Origin: Ignavibacteriota bacterium
GTDB taxonomy: Bacteria > Bacteroidota > Ignavibacteria > UBA10030
Length of the DNA: 62,336 nt
Direction of reading: 5' to 3'
Assembly (NCBI GenBank): GCA_022616555.1
Contig: JAKEEG010000086.1
Span: 1-62,336 of the forward strand
Position 1 is the stretch's first letter; each line of letters opens with the position of its first letter. The notes under the pieces are model-generated. The model searched no databases. It worked only from the letters and a program-made list of their open reading frames with translations, and was not told where the DNA came from. Shown in pieces: positions 34,863-44,129 of the stretch. A program made the translations under genes and the position numbers.

Positions 34863-36086
34863 ATGCGGAAACTCCTCTTCTTTCTTTTGTTCACAATCTA
34901 TGGCATCTGCTACGCTCAATGGCAGCAAGTTACACAGATACCTACGCGGGAAATCAGTACTATCCAACTGATAGACGACGTGCTCTATGCCGGTGCCGAT
35001 TCCCTCATCTATATCAGCTCGGACGGCGGCGACACATGGAACCGGAGCGGATTGTTATCCGGCGATACCGAAATCATCCCAGCGATCACAAAATTCAACG
35101 GAAAGCTCTTTGCCGGGACCTTCGGTCACGGCGTCTTCACAAGCAGCGATAGCGGTGCGACGTGGCAACCGCTCAGCAGTGGACTCAACGGACTGGGTGC
35201 TAAAAGCATCAGCTCATTCACAACCCAAAATGGTGCATTGATTGTCGGAACGCAAGGGGCGGGTACGTTCAAACTTGATTCGATGATGCAATCGTGGAGT
35301 CCAGTCGGGAACTTGCCTCTGGAAATCGCCGGCACTGTCTACGCAATGACCGAGCGCGGAGATACTGTCATAGCTGGGGCCGGCGCAAGCGGTTATATTT
35401 ATCGTTTGCTCCCCGGGTCGGTCCAATGGGAGTATCAGGACTTTTCAGGGGGTCTACATATGACCGCTCTATCGTTTGCCTGGATCGACAACGACGTGTA
35501 CGCCGCAGCGTCTCTTGGCGTCTATCGCAGTTCCAACAACGGAGAGACGTGGGATTCAGTGGGCACGGGCTGGCTCGGTTCAATCGAGTGCTGGCTCGCT
35601 TACGACGGCAACACGCTCCATGCCGCTGTGAACAAGCTTGGGTACTTTCTCGTCTTTCGAAGCACTGACCGCGGTGAAACGTGGTCTGGCGAGGATCCGA
35701 TTTCCGGAGCCTCTTTCGGTTTGGCGGTACACGGTGATAGGCTGTACTGCGCACGGTTAGATGGTCTCTGGTATCGCACGCTTACCGTCTCTTCAGTCGA
35801 CGAACACGACCCCCGTGTGCCGGCGGCATGGTCCCTTGAACAGAATTATCCGAACCCGTTCAACCCTGAAACGGTTATTCATTTCCGACTGCCGGTTTCC
35901 GGTTCTGTTTCACTCAAGGTGTACAACCTGCTGGGCCAAGAAATCGCAACGCTTGCAAATAGAGAACTCACCGCGGGAGAACATCGAGTCGCATGGAATG
36001 CCGCCGGATACGCCAGTGGGATGTACTTCTACAGGTTGGAGACAGAATATTTCGCAGCAACAAAACCGATGCTCTTGCTGAAGTAA
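34863..36086 (+). CDS. Secreted beta-propeller protein with type IX sorting domain
   Basis: The 407-residue product has a signal peptide (LLFFLLFTIYGICYA), a series of BNR/sialidase-like repeats (ISSDGGDTWNRSG, TSSDSGATWQPL, RSSNNGETWDSVG, RSTDRGETWSGE) forming a propeller at about 25-320, and a C-terminal Por/type IX sorting domain (about 330-407) with NYPNPFNPETVIHFRLP and VYNLLGQEIATL. It should be exported through T9SS and attached to the surface or released. ATG at 34863 is better spaced from GAAAGG than the GTG at 34854. Ligand unknown. It is the main taxonomic pointer of the window. Confidence 0.88.
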   Translation: MRKLLFFLLFTIYGICYAQWQQVTQIPTREISTIQLIDDVLYAGADSLIYISSDGGDTWNRSGLLSGDTEIIPAITKFNGKLFAGTFGHGVFTSSDSGATWQPLSSGLNGLGAKSISSFTTQNGALIVGTQGAGTFKLDSMMQSWSPVGNLPLEIAGTVYAMTERGDTVIAGAGASGYIYRLLPGSVQWEYQDFSGGLHMTALSFAWIDNDVYAAASLGVYRSSNNGETWDSVGTGWLGSIECWLAYDGNTLHAAVNKLGYFLVFRSTDRGETWSGEDPISGASFGLAVHGDRLYCARLDGLWYRTLTVSSVDEHDPRVPAAWSLEQNYPNPFNPETVIHFRLPVSGSVSLKVYNLLGQEIATLANRELTAGEHRVAWNAAGYASGMYFYRLETEYFAATKPMLLLK

Positions 36087-36150
36087 GCACGACAAATTGA
36101 AGAACTTAGCTTCGTTGAGCAAACAAGGGGACAAAGCGCGCAAGCTTTTT

Positions 36151-36213
36151 CCCCTCCTGACAAAGGAGGGGTGTCCGCCGACCGTTTCGACGTCTTTTGT
36201 CGAGGAGGCGGAC
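36151..36213. repeat. Dispersed structured repeat
   Basis: CCCCTCC pairs with GGAGGGG (36151-36171). GTCCGCC (36173-36179) pairs with GGCGGAC (36207-36213), enclosing TCGAC and GTCGA. It lies between the convergent T9SS cargo gene and xylB and could end transcription from either side, though no clean T run is present. Confidence 0.5.
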
Positions 36214-36296
36214 GGGGAGGTTTCCTTAACGCTGTTTCACCCAACCGATTTTCATCGAGGATAATTTCGCGTTAGTTTAGTTTCTTGAAACTGCTT

Positions 36297-37784
36297 TTAC
36301 TGACCTAGTATTGAGTTCAGCTCCTCCACCCACCGCTTGTACGCATCCTTCAGCACAGCTGCTTCCTGTTTGTCTGGGTGAATCGTATCAATAGTCTTCA
36401 AAGAACGAAACACATCGGCCATTGTTGCAATCCCCGCCCCCACAGCGGCACCGCGTGCCGAGCCCTCCGCCCCATCCGTATCAAACAACTCAACCGTCGC
36501 ACCGGTGATGGTGGAAAACATCCTCCGAAACAACGGGCTCAAGAACATATTTGAATTCCCAGCCCGGATGACCGAAATCCGCAATCCCATCTCCTTCATA
36601 ATATCTATGCCGTACGTCAACGCAAAAACGATCCCCTCCTGCGACGCGCGGAACATATGCGCGGCCGTGTGACGGTTAAAATCCACACCGATAAACCGGC
36701 TGCCGGTATTCCTGTTTTCCAATACGCGTTCCGCCCCGTTCCCGAATGGAAGAACCGCCAATCCATCCGAGCCGACCGGTACACTTTCTGCTTTGCGGTT
36801 CATCTCATCATACGATAAACCGCCTCCCACATTCTTGCGCAGCCAGGAATTCAAACTCCCCGTTCCATTCACGCACAACAGCACGCCCAAACGCGTCTTC
36901 TGCTGAGTGTGATTGACGTGCGCAAATTGATTCACGCGCGAGAGTTTATCGTACCGCACTTGACCGATTACTCCATACACCACGCCCGATGTCCCGGCTG
37001 TCGCCGCAACCTCGCCGGGATTGAGCACATTCAGTGAGAACGCATTGTTCGGCTGGTCGCCCGCCCGGTAGGAAACGACCGCTCCGGGATTCAACTCAAG
37101 CTCCTGCGCAACTGTCCTGCCTATTGTTCCTTGCACAGAAAACGTCGGATGAAGCTTCGGCAACAATTCAGGATCAATCTTGTAATGCTTCAGTAATTCA
37201 TTACTGATAGCGTTACGCTGAAAATCCCAAAAGATACCCTCTGACAAACCGGAGATAGTAGAGGAAATTTCCCCGGTAAGCTTATAGGCAATATAATCGC
37301 CCGGAAGCATGGCTTTGGAGATACGGCGATAGACATCTGGCTCATGCTTTTGAACCCAGCGAAGCTTCGACGCCGTAAAATTCCCCGGGGAATTTAGCAA
37401 ATGCTTTAGGCTGAATTTCGCGCCCAGCTTGGCAAACGCCTTTTCCCCTATCTCCACTGCCCGGCTGTCGCACCAGATAATCGATGGACGTAACACTGCA
37501 CCCTTCGCATCGACAATTACCAACCCGTGCATCTGGTAGGAAATTCCGATGGATTTGACCGCCGTTCCATCAATTGAGTATTTGGCGAGCGTCTGCCTGG
37601 TGACGGTTTTCACATGCTCCCACCACGTGTCCGGATGTTGTTCCGCCCAGCCCGGATGCGGAGCCATGATCTCCATTTCTTCCTGCGGATAATGCCCGCG
37701 CCCAACCACCTTCCCCTGTTCCACATCGAGCACGGCGCATTTTATGGAAGAACTTCCTATATCGTAACCAATTGAAAGTGCCAT
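36297..37784 (-). CDS. xylB: Xylulokinase
   Basis: The 495-residue FGGY kinase phosphorylates D-xylulose. Motifs: GYDIGSSSIKCAVLD (phosphate 1), ISYQMHGLVIVD, IIWCDSRA, TAGTSGVVYG and the C-terminal RAGNSNMFLSPLFRRMF. The MHG segment is typical of XylB. ATG at 37784 was chosen over TTG at 37790. It stands alone here; the only xylA in the window is the stump at 24586-24774, so D-xylulose must come from another isomerase. Confidence 0.92.
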   Translation of the reverse strand: MALSIGYDIGSSSIKCAVLDVEQGKVVGRGHYPQEEMEIMAPHPGWAEQHPDTWWEHVKTVTRQTLAKYSIDGTAVKSIGISYQMHGLVIVDAKGAVLRPSIIWCDSRAVEIGEKAFAKLGAKFSLKHLLNSPGNFTASKLRWVQKHEPDVYRRISKAMLPGDYIAYKLTGEISSTISGLSEGIFWDFQRNAISNELLKHYKIDPELLPKLHPTFSVQGTIGRTVAQELELNPGAVVSYRAGDQPNNAFSLNVLNPGEVAATAGTSGVVYGVIGQVRYDKLSRVNQFAHVNHTQQKTRLGVLLCVNGTGSLNSWLRKNVGGGLSYDEMNRKAESVPVGSDGLAVLPFGNGAERVLENRNTGSRFIGVDFNRHTAAHMFRASQEGIVFALTYGIDIMKEMGLRISVIRAGNSNMFLSPLFRRMFSTITGATVELFDTDGAEGSARGAAVGAGIATMADVFRSLKTIDTIHPDKQEAAVLKDAYKRWVEELNSILGQ

Positions 37785-37914
37785 AATCAAAGCCTAACGC
37801 AGGTGACGCGGCGCCAAATCGCCTTCCAAAGTTAAATCAGTACAGAGAATTGCGCCCTAATGATATTGACGAAAAAAATGATTTGCAAGTACTATCTTCA
37901 ACTCTCCGCGAGTG

Positions 37915-38084
37915 GGCAACCGAAATCGAGGCGGAGTGCGCGTGGGAAAAGTTCATGGCGCGCATTTGATATCAGCCTCGCTTCTCAAGGCTGATATCAG
38001 GAATGTGCGAAGGGCAGCCATGAACGTGCGTTTCGATTTCGGAAAGATTTCTTTGGTTACTTTCTTTCTCGGAAAGAAAGTAAC
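37915..38084 (+). repeat. Structured repeat R, copy 2
   Basis: Stems: CCGAAATCGA/TCGATTTCGG, GTTCATGGC/GCCATGAAC, GATATCAGCC/GGCTGATATC and a final hairpin GTTACTTTCTTTC/GAAAGAAAGTAAC. Compared with copy 3 (38319-38484) and copy 1 (2521-2705), base changes on one side of a stem are matched on the other. It lies upstream of xylB, which points away, and of uxuA. Confidence 0.8.
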
Positions 38085-38148
38085 GGTACTAAGTGATTAT
38101 ATGTTACTACCCCCGTACGCTTTGTAAATCTTTAAAAATATGAAAAGT

Positions 38149-38245
38149 GGAAAGGGATGGGTGTTTCTTTTCTGTCCTCCTCTACGAGACGACAGAGGGG
38201 GTATCCCCTTTCCTATTTTTAGGGAAGTTCCGTAGAATGCCTACG
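38149..38245. other. Two further hairpins between the repeat copies
   Basis: GGAAAGGGAT (38149-38158) pairs with ATCCCCTTTCC (38203-38213) with one bulged C, enclosing CCTCT/AGAGG. A smaller hairpin CCGTAG/CTACGG (around 38230-38246) follows. No gene is visible in 37785-38623, which holds only these hairpins and repeat copies 2 and 3. Confidence 0.45.
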
Positions 38246-38318
38246 GTAGGGTTAGGAAATGGATTCGTTAGAAGAAAAACAAAGAAGCCGCTAACGTATT
38301 AAGAAAGTTTTTGCAGGC

Positions 38319-38484
38319 GGCAACCGAAATCGAGGCGGTGAGCGTGGGAAAACTCATGGCGCGCATTTGATATCAGCCTCGCTTCTCAAGGCTGATATCA
38401 GGCATGTGCGAAGGTAGCCATGAGCGTGCGTTACGATTTCGGCGGGCTTTCTTGGTTACTTCTTTATACGAACAAAGAAGTAAC
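38319..38484 (+). repeat. Structured repeat R, copy 3
   Basis: Nearly identical to copy 2 in the middle. Stems: CCGAAATCG/CGATTTCGG, CTCATGGC/GCCATGAG, GATATCAGCC/GGCTGATATC and a final hairpin GTTACTTCTTTA/ACAAAGAAGTAAC. It ends 139 bases before the uxuA start codon, so it is probably in or near that gene's leader. Confidence 0.8.
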
Positions 38485-38623
38485 AAAAAACTTCTCTAAA
38501 TAAGACGCTTGCACAAGAAAAAATAACCTATCCGGTTTGTTTTCCTGCCCCATTTTACCATATATTATGGATTGAAATTACGCAATCTCGAAACACATAG
38601 GCATCGGAGACACTAGTTCATCA

Positions 38624-39832
38624 ATGGCGATTGAATTTACATGGAGATGGTTCGGCCCGAACGACCCAATTTCTCTTCAAGAAATAAAACAGACCGGGGC
38701 AACTGGGATCGTCTCCGCTCTCCACCACATCCCTATCGGCGAGACATGGACGGTCGATGAAATCATAAAACGTAAACACGTTATCGAAGCTGGAGGGCTT
38801 GCCTGGTCCGTCGTTGAAAGCATCCCTGTTCACGAATCCATCAAAAAACGCTCGCCGGGCTACCACAAGTTCATCGAAAAATATAAACAATCCCTGCGCA
38901 ATGTCGCACACTGCGGCATTAAGACGGTGTGCTACAACTTTATGCCGGTTCTCGACTGGTCGCGCACAGACCTTGCCGTCACCTTTGACGACGGGTCTAT
39001 CACGACGAAGTTTGAACACAATGTCCTCATTGCGTTCGACCTCTTCGTGTTAAAGCGCAATGGCGCGAAACGGGATTATACGAGCCAACAGATTCAAACA
39101 GCAGAAAAGTATTATAAAACGCTGGACGAACAGGCAAAAACTAAGCTTATCGAAACGATTCTGCTCGGCTTCCCCGGCTCGGGAGACGCCTACACGCTCG
39201 AAACACTCAGAACCGCTCTCAACGAATATGCGGACATTGGTCATGAAAAACTCCGTTCAAATCTGTACGATTTTATTCGGGAAATAATGCCAGCTGCACA
39301 AGAAGCTGGGATCTTGATGGCAATTCACCCGGACGACCCCCCTTTGCCCCTCCTCGGACTTCCAAGAGTCGTCAGCAACGCTAAAGATATAGATCGGCTC
39401 TTACAGGTCTTCGATTCGCCCTCCAATGGCGTCACACTCTGCACTGGCTCGCTCGGCGCAAGCCGGACAAACAATGTTGCAGAAATCGCAAACCGATTTG
39501 CCCATCGCGTCAGCTTCCTTCATTTACGGAACGTAACGAGCACCGGCGAAAGGGATTTCATCGAGGACAACCATTTGGAAGGCAACGTGGACATCTACGC
39601 CGTGATAAAAGCCTTACTGCTAGAACAACAGCGGCGCAAGCAAGAAGGGCGAAAAGACCTTCGGATACCCATGCGCCCGGACCACGGGCATTTGATGTTA
39701 GCGGATAAAATGTTAGCTGAACACAAGAAGCAGAACGTGTATCCCGGCTATTCTCTCTTTGGCAGAATGCGCGGAATAGCTGAATTGCGTGGATTGGAAA
39801 TGGGCATCAGGCGGTCGTTAGGATTAGACTAA
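38624..39832 (+). CDS. uxuA: Mannonate dehydratase
   Basis: The 402-residue enzyme dehydrates D-mannonate to 2-keto-3-deoxygluconate. WRWFGPNDPISL at the start, VESIPVHESIK, HPDDPP, LCTGSLG and MRPDHGHLM supply the metal and catalytic residues of the family. It is separated by 14 kb from the rest of the pathway (uxuB, kdgK, eda at 14.7-22.3 kb), and no copy of the AACCGGTT operator was noticed upstream. No ribosome binding site is obvious. Confidence 0.94.
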   Translation: MAIEFTWRWFGPNDPISLQEIKQTGATGIVSALHHIPIGETWTVDEIIKRKHVIEAGGLAWSVVESIPVHESIKKRSPGYHKFIEKYKQSLRNVAHCGIKTVCYNFMPVLDWSRTDLAVTFDDGSITTKFEHNVLIAFDLFVLKRNGAKRDYTSQQIQTAEKYYKTLDEQAKTKLIETILLGFPGSGDAYTLETLRTALNEYADIGHEKLRSNLYDFIREIMPAAQEAGILMAIHPDDPPLPLLGLPRVVSNAKDIDRLLQVFDSPSNGVTLCTGSLGASRTNNVAEIANRFAHRVSFLHLRNVTSTGERDFIEDNHLEGNVDIYAVIKALLLEQQRRKQEGRKDLRIPMRPDHGHLMLADKMLAEHKKQNVYPGYSLFGRMRGIAELRGLEMGIRRSLGLD

Positions 39833-39844
39833 AACATAAACAAA

Positions 39845-39876
39845 CTCCGCCCCTTACCATGCGGTAAAGGGCGGAG
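39845..39876. terminator. Bidirectional terminator between uxuA and the TonB receptor
   Basis: CTCCGCCC..TTACC pairs with GGTAA..GGGCGGAG with one mismatch around a 4-base loop. It lies between the convergent stops at 39832 and 39911. The A/T-rich flank on the uxuA side would give a T-rich tail for the minus strand. Confidence 0.65.
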
Positions 39877-39910
39877 AAAAGAAGTACCCGCCAGTCTTCT
39901 TTAATGCAGC

Positions 39911-42900
39911 CTATATCTCAAGTTTCAAGCCTAACCGAACTTCCCTCGGTGTCCCGTACATGTCGTTGCCGGTTGCATTGAGATACGCCACGCGGTTGTC
40001 GATGTTAATTGCCTTGTAAAAATCCGCATAATTCGCTGTCGCAACATACGAAGTTGCAAGCGGACTGCGGAGCCAGGCGTCGTCCGTCGGCGTACCGGTG
40101 TTCGGGAAAACGTTAACCACGTGCTTCGTATCGAACAAATTGAGCACATTCAAGTAGAGTTCGGCGGTAAAGCTCTCGAAGTAAAATACTTTACTCGCAC
40201 TCAAGTCAACGTTAAACATCCAAGGAGTGGTAGAAGAATTTAGCGGCTCCACGGGGTTCCTTGTGCGGGGGTCGATAATCGGCCTGATGCCGATGTTCCA
40301 CGGGCTTGCCTGACCCAGATTTTCCGGTTCCCTAATCTTCGTGTACGCGTGACCGCTGTTGAACGTCAGCAGGGTATTCACGCCGAAACCTTCGAGTACC
40401 GGGCCGCCATCGCCTTTCGCCCATCGGTAATCGAGCAGCAGAGTACCGCGATGCGTCTGGTCGAAGTCGAGCGAATTGATAAACGACGGGAAAAGCGTGC
40501 TCGTACCGGAACCATCGGATACGGCGTTCCGCGAAGAAGCCGGGTTGGACGCAGTTCCGCGAGCGTCGGAGAGCGTATAGTTCACCCGCGCCTGGAATCG
40601 GTTTGTCCTGCGCAGCTCGAGCGTCATCTCCAAACCCTTCACGGTCCCGAAATCGGAGTTGCCATACGCAACGAAAAGAGGCACACCGGCGTCGTTGTAA
40701 ATTCTGTTTAGCTGAATCTGATCCCGCAAGTCCTTGTAGAAGCCGGTCACAGTGAACGCAAAATTATCGGTTAGCGTCTGGCGGAAACCGACTTCATACT
40801 GCGTCGTCCTCTCCGGTTTCACTAAAAACCCTGTTCCGGCCGGATTTGTGCCTAACGAAAATCCGACACGTGAGCGCGGGCTAACGCGGTCGGCAAGTAA
40901 GCGCGTGCTGGAATACAGTCGGTTCAGCACGGGCAGCTGTGCGTATTTTCCGAACATCCCGTAGAAAACGGTCTTGTCGGTAACAGGGAACGAGAAACTC
41001 ACCCTGGGCAGCAACAAGTGCGTCGGGTCGGTTTCTTTGAGTTGGTCTTCACTGGCAAAGTAATTGAGATCGTCGTTCCATGTCGGGTCAACGAAATCTA
41101 CCGGCGCGATATTTTTCATATCGAACAACTCATATCGCACGCCGGCATTCACAACAAGGTCGTTAAACTCGAACTTGTTCTGGACATACGCGGAAGCGAA
41201 CATCGGCTCTCGGGGTCCGTTAAAGCCGTCGTCAACCTTTCTTCCCTTGAAATCATAACCGTAGATATTCATAAGACTCTGACGCTGGGCAGTAATCTCC
41301 AGCTCTTTGGCCAAGCCAGGGTTAGCGGCGAGTGAGTCCGGATGGTACAGACTGCTCGTTTGATCGATGAACGTGTTATAATTGCTAATGTTGCCGACCG
41401 CGAAAAGACGCATGGACCACGCGTCGATGCGCCCGCCAGCCTTCACTTCCCATTGCGGGTTGACCTGCGATGTGAAATCGATCGTGAGTCCGATGTTAGT
41501 CTGCTCATTACGCTGGTACGCATTGTTGATAGAGTATTCGTGTGCCAGAGGGAACGCGTAGATCACCGTATAGTTCTGCGGGCCGAGGAACCGCGTTAAA
41601 AATCCGGTAGAGCCGTCGGCTTGAATATACCCCTTCGCGCGCGAAGCTGTGCTATCCGCATAGAGCCGCCAGTTATCGCCGAAATCGGGGTCGTACGCTT
41701 TGAGATCATTTCGTAAATATGAAACACCGATTTCATAAAACGTCTTCGTATCGAGCACATGCGTAAACCGTAGATTCCAGAGGTAATTATTCGACACGTT
41801 ACGGAAATCGCGTTGCCTAAAAATGTTCGTCAAGCCGTTATTCCTCCAGTCGTTCCCGGCTGGCAAATCGATGTTTGTATAACTGCCGGAAAACCGCAGC
41901 TTAAACGGCAGGACATCCAGCAGCAGCGTACCCTGGAGTGTGTTTTCGTTCCTTGAATTCTTGTATTGGTAATTCCGTTTCATTTCGACCAGACCCGGAA
42001 GCGGTGTCCCGACGGGCCTGTTATCAAAACCATCCGTCGTTAATCCGTCAAATCTGAACGGTTCAATGAACAGGTGGTCCCTGTTGCGGGCGTAGTTATG
42101 CTGCCCAGCAATAAAATAACGAAGGTTCTGCATCACCGGACCGCTGAGGGTAATGACGGCATTCCGATACCCGCGCGACGATGTGCCCAAAAACTCTTCT
42201 CCCGGCGCCGCAAAATCGTCGGTCTGGTAGTCGAGCGTTGCCCTGAATTGCTGAGATGAACCGGTGCGCATCGTTGTGCGAACAATGGCAGAGTTTGAAC
42301 CCCCGAATTCGGCCGTATACCCTCCGGATTGAAGCTGGACTTCTTCGATGGCTTCCTGGATCGGAGTGACAGCCTCGCTGTTGAACATCGGGTTGGTTGA
42401 AGTGGCGCCGTCAATAAAATAGGAAACTTCACCGGCGCGGCCGCCGCGGACATAGAGCGTGCCATCTTGTTGCACGACGCCGGCGCTTAATGCTACAATA
42501 TTCTGCAACCCGCGAAACGGCAGGGATTCGATATCCTCCTGAGTCTGCATACGCACAGTGTTCGTGGTGTTGCGCTGAATCAACGGCCGGTCGGCGACAA
42601 CTTCGACCTCAGTTGTTTGAATGGCCGTGCTGTTCAGCTCAAAGTTCTGAGTCGTGGTCAAGTTCGCACTCACGCGAACATTGCTGACCGTCATCGCCGC
42701 ATAACCGATGTACGACGCTTTCACGGAATATATGCCCGGCGGAATGCTTAGGATGACAAATTCACCGTTGATGTCTGATGACGCGCCGAGCGATGTGCCT
42801 TCTAAAATAACGTTTGCGCCGATCAAGCCCTCGCCTGTGGCTTTATCGGTAATAATGCCGCGCAGCTTTCCGTCTTGTGCCATCAGACTCGAAAGCGCAA

Positions 42901-42940
42901 CGGTAAGCAATACAGCAAATACAGATAGCTTTCGTAACAT
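39911..42940 (-). CDS. TonB-dependent outer-membrane receptor
   Basis: The 1009-residue product has a signal peptide ending at ALSSLMAQ, a carboxypeptidase-regulatory-like domain (about 22-105, GIITDKATGEGLIGANVILEG), a plug domain (about 115-235, with LYVRGGRAGEVSYFIDG) and a large beta-barrel ending in aromatic/hydrophobic strands (REVRLGLKLEI). Start ATG at 42940 follows a strong AAGGAGG. It resembles Bacteroidota receptors for large substrates, but no SusD-type lipoprotein lies next to it. The neighbouring response regulator and sensor kinase are on the same strand and may control it. Confidence 0.92.
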   Translation of the reverse strand: MLRKLSVFAVLLTVALSSLMAQDGKLRGIITDKATGEGLIGANVILEGTSLGASSDINGEFVILSIPPGIYSVKASYIGYAAMTVSNVRVSANLTTTQNFELNSTAIQTTEVEVVADRPLIQRNTTNTVRMQTQEDIESLPFRGLQNIVALSAGVVQQDGTLYVRGGRAGEVSYFIDGATSTNPMFNSEAVTPIQEAIEEVQLQSGGYTAEFGGSNSAIVRTTMRTGSSQQFRATLDYQTDDFAAPGEEFLGTSSRGYRNAVITLSGPVMQNLRYFIAGQHNYARNRDHLFIEPFRFDGLTTDGFDNRPVGTPLPGLVEMKRNYQYKNSRNENTLQGTLLLDVLPFKLRFSGSYTNIDLPAGNDWRNNGLTNIFRQRDFRNVSNNYLWNLRFTHVLDTKTFYEIGVSYLRNDLKAYDPDFGDNWRLYADSTASRAKGYIQADGSTGFLTRFLGPQNYTVIYAFPLAHEYSINNAYQRNEQTNIGLTIDFTSQVNPQWEVKAGGRIDAWSMRLFAVGNISNYNTFIDQTSSLYHPDSLAANPGLAKELEITAQRQSLMNIYGYDFKGRKVDDGFNGPREPMFASAYVQNKFEFNDLVVNAGVRYELFDMKNIAPVDFVDPTWNDDLNYFASEDQLKETDPTHLLLPRVSFSFPVTDKTVFYGMFGKYAQLPVLNRLYSSTRLLADRVSPRSRVGFSLGTNPAGTGFLVKPERTTQYEVGFRQTLTDNFAFTVTGFYKDLRDQIQLNRIYNDAGVPLFVAYGNSDFGTVKGLEMTLELRRTNRFQARVNYTLSDARGTASNPASSRNAVSDGSGTSTLFPSFINSLDFDQTHRGTLLLDYRWAKGDGGPVLEGFGVNTLLTFNSGHAYTKIREPENLGQASPWNIGIRPIIDPRTRNPVEPLNSSTTPWMFNVDLSASKVFYFESFTAELYLNVLNLFDTKHVVNVFPNTGTPTDDAWLRSPLATSYVATANYADFYKAINIDNRVAYLNATGNDMYGTPREVRLGLKLEI

Positions 42941-43349
42941 AGAACCTCCTTCTGGAAAAATATTGGTAACCCGGTAACCCTCTACGACCAAAGAACCGAC
43001 AACATTGTATCGAATGACGGGAGATCTTCACCTCCTTTTAATAAACGATGGAATACGAGTTATTGCATTCAATAGGATTGAGGCTTATGCTTTACCAAAA
43101 GTGCCCGCAAAAACTCCTGAGAGATCGTCACGCGTAAGAAGGAAGAGAAAACCGCGTGAAAAACTCATACGATGTGTTCTGCGGGCGCGTTTGACCAAGC
43201 GCGTCACCTCTTGACAAAAGCAGTATAAGGCAACAAGACACGGACAACAACGGAAATTCAACGAGCCGTCAATTCTGTGGGTTCGCCCGTCAAGTCAAAC
43301 GAACGAATCGAGTACGGTATGATTGAAGGGTGGATGATGAAGAAAAACG
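42941..43349. other. Leader region of the TonB receptor gene
   Basis: About 410 bases between the response regulator stop and the receptor start. On the minus strand an isolated strong Shine-Dalgarno-like AAAAGGAGGTG (43030-43039) lies about 90 bases before the receptor start, but no credible small gene follows it. No clear promoter was found. Confidence 0.35.
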
Positions 43350-44129
43350 TTAGCGAGCGTCGAGCAACTTGAACAGACTCTCGGTATGGCTGCGGCTCAC
43401 ACTGATGCGCGCGCCGTTCAAAAGCGTGATGGTATAATCGCGGTGGAACGACGGCTCAAGCTCACGGATTTGATCGATGTTTACAATTGCAGACCGGTGT
43501 ACACGGACGAAACGGCTGGAGGACAACCTTGTTTCAATCGAGCTGATTTTTTCGTGCAACAAGTAACTCGTTCCTTTGACATGCAAGCGCACGTATTCTC
43601 CCTCCGCTTCGACCCAGTCGATGTCTTTTTCATGGACGGGAAAGATTCGCCCGCCCTTTTTCACTAGGAAGCGCTGGCCGCTGCGTTGCTCGTTTTTCAG
43701 TTCATGCAAAAAATTGATCAACGCGCTGTTATCGCGTTGCGTATTCTTGACGGCAAGCATTTCCTTTGCCCGTTCCACCGATTGGCGAAAACGTTTTTCT
43801 TCAATCGGCTTGAGCAGATAATCCAGAGCGCGCGCTTCAAATGCGCGAATCGCATACTGATTATACGCTGTGGTAAAAATCACTACGGGCATGTGTTTCG
43901 GTTTTAATGCTTTCAAAACGCCGAACCCGTCAACTTCGGGCATCTGGATATCGAGAAACAGAAGGTCAGGCTGCAATCGTTTCACTTCCTCGATTGCCGT
44001 GACGCCATCCTCGCATTCACCGACAAGGTCAAGTGCGGGGTCTAAGCTCATCAGTTCTTTGATTCGTTCTCGTGCCAATAATTCATCATCAACAACAAGC
44101 GCCCGTATGTTCTTCGGATTGTTAGTCAC
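43350..44129 (-). CDS. LytTR-type response regulator
   Basis: The 259-residue protein has a receiver domain (about 8-125: VVDDE, phosphoacceptor Asp in LLFLDIQMPEVDG, Thr in FTTAYNQYAI and Lys in YLLKPIEE) and a C-terminal LytTR DNA-binding domain (about 155-255: FLVKKGGRIFPV, WVEAEGEYVRLH and FVRVHRSAIVNID). A GTG at 44129 with GGGG seven bases before it is preferred over the ATG at 44153. It overlaps the kinase gene by 8 bases, so the two form a coupled pair. Confidence 0.92.
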   Translation of the reverse strand: MTNNPKNIRALVVDDELLARERIKELMSLDPALDLVGECEDGVTAIEEVKRLQPDLLFLDIQMPEVDGFGVLKALKPKHMPVVIFTTAYNQYAIRAFEARALDYLLKPIEEKRFRQSVERAKEMLAVKNTQRDNSALINFLHELKNEQRSGQRFLVKKGGRIFPVHEKDIDWVEAEGEYVRLHVKGTSYLLHEKISSIETRLSSSRFVRVHRSAIVNIDQIRELEPSFHRDYTITLLNGARISVSRSHTESLFKLLDAR

